Assembly (NCBI GenBank): GCA_002338255.1
Contig: DDHX01000062.1
Location: 29,722 to 35,598 of the forward strand
From: Ruminococcaceae bacterium UBA1865
GTDB lineage: Bacteria; Bacillota; Clostridia; Oscillospirales; Acutalibacteraceae
Direction: 5' to 3'
DNA length: 5,877 nucleotides
Below are positions 5,715 through 5,877 of this stretch, piece after piece. The position numbers and the translations under genes are program-made. Each line of letters opens with the position of its first letter. Position 1 is the stretch's first letter. The notes under the pieces are model-generated. The model was not told where the DNA came from and did no database searches. It saw only the letters and a program-made list of their open reading frames with translations.

Positions 5715-5744
5715 ATTGTAACACATACAAGATAATTTTGTCCA
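5715..5744 (-). promoter_or_regulatory. Probable aroEK promoter
   Basis: Minus strand: TGGACA (5744-5739), 18-base spacer, TACAAT (5720-5715) with TG one base before the -10 (extended form). The predicted start is near 5708, with about 120 bases of leader that run across the acpP promoter. No aromatic leader peptide or terminator is visible in this leader, unlike aroF. Confidence 0.62.
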
Positions 5745-5797
5745 CAATAAACAGAAACGTTTTCCGCGTGCGAAGATTCAAATTTCTTAAGATTTCT

Positions 5798-5804
5798 AAG
5801 GAGG
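5798..5804 (+). promoter_or_regulatory. Ribosome binding site of acpP
   Basis: AAGGAGG, a near-perfect match to the 16S 3' end, seven bases before the ATG at 5812. It decides this start over an out-of-frame ATG at 5807. Confidence 0.93.
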
Positions 5805-5811
5805 ATATGTT

Positions 5812-5877
5812 ATGGTTTTTGAGAAGGTAAAGGCGATACTCAGCGAACAGTTTGACGTGGAGGAGGATTCCATCACT
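5812..5877 (+). CDS. acpP: Acyl carrier protein, N-terminal part (runs off right edge)
   Basis: The 22 codons present read MVFEKVKAILSEQF, then DVEEDSIT, which fits helix 1 and the following loop of bacterial acyl carrier proteins (compare the usual F-E-x-V-x-x-I-I-x-E-Q-L-x-V then I-T). The phosphopantetheine serine (DSL motif, near residue 36) lies beyond the window, so it could not be checked. Acyl carrier protein carries growing acyl chains in fatty acid synthesis in the cytoplasm. The very strong ribosome site agrees with a highly expressed protein. A dedicated or secondary acyl carrier protein cannot be excluded from so short a piece. Confidence 0.85.
   Translation, partial: MVFEKVKAILSEQFDVEEDSIT

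Overview
The window looks like chromosomal DNA from a Gram-positive anaerobe of the Clostridia, most likely a moderate-GC member of the Oscillospiraceae/Ruminococcaceae. This placement is an inference. It rests on strong AGGAGG-type ribosome sites, near-consensus sigma-A promoters, a type I-beta DAHP synthase with an N-terminal ferredoxin-like domain, an AroE-AroK fusion and a stand-alone PAS-GGDEF protein.

Layout. Positions 1-2404 (minus strand) hold an aromatic amino acid cluster read right to left: aroF (DAHP synthase), tyrA (prephenate dehydrogenase) and the first 141 codons of aroB (3-dehydroquinate synthase), which runs off the left edge. tyrA and aroB overlap by one base. Positions 2405-2700 carry no large gene but hold a complete-looking control region for aroF. 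It has a TTGACA-N17-TATGAT promoter, a 43-codon leader ORF with eight Tyr/Phe/Trp codons in residues 7-25, and three mutually exclusive RNA pairings ending in a terminator. Positions 2750-4256 (plus strand) hold a PAS-PAS-GGDEF diguanylate cyclase with its own promoter and terminator. Positions 4233-5588 (minus strand) hold a shikimate dehydrogenase-shikimate kinase fusion (aroE-aroK). Positions 5589-5811 contain promoters for aroEK and for acpP, whose first 22 codons end the window.

How it fits together. AroF makes DAHP, AroB converts it to dehydroquinate, and AroE and AroK (one polypeptide) make shikimate and shikimate 3-phosphate. TyrA draws prephenate towards tyrosine. The leader upstream of aroF reads as a classical ribosome-mediated attenuator sensing all three aromatic amino acids, as would suit the entry step of the pathway. 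The GGDEF gene lies between the two aromatic transcription units but has its own signals, so no functional link to them is shown.

The strongest observation is the aroF attenuator. Its leader peptide, regions 1:2, 2:3 and 3:4, and promoter all line up in the expected order and spacing.
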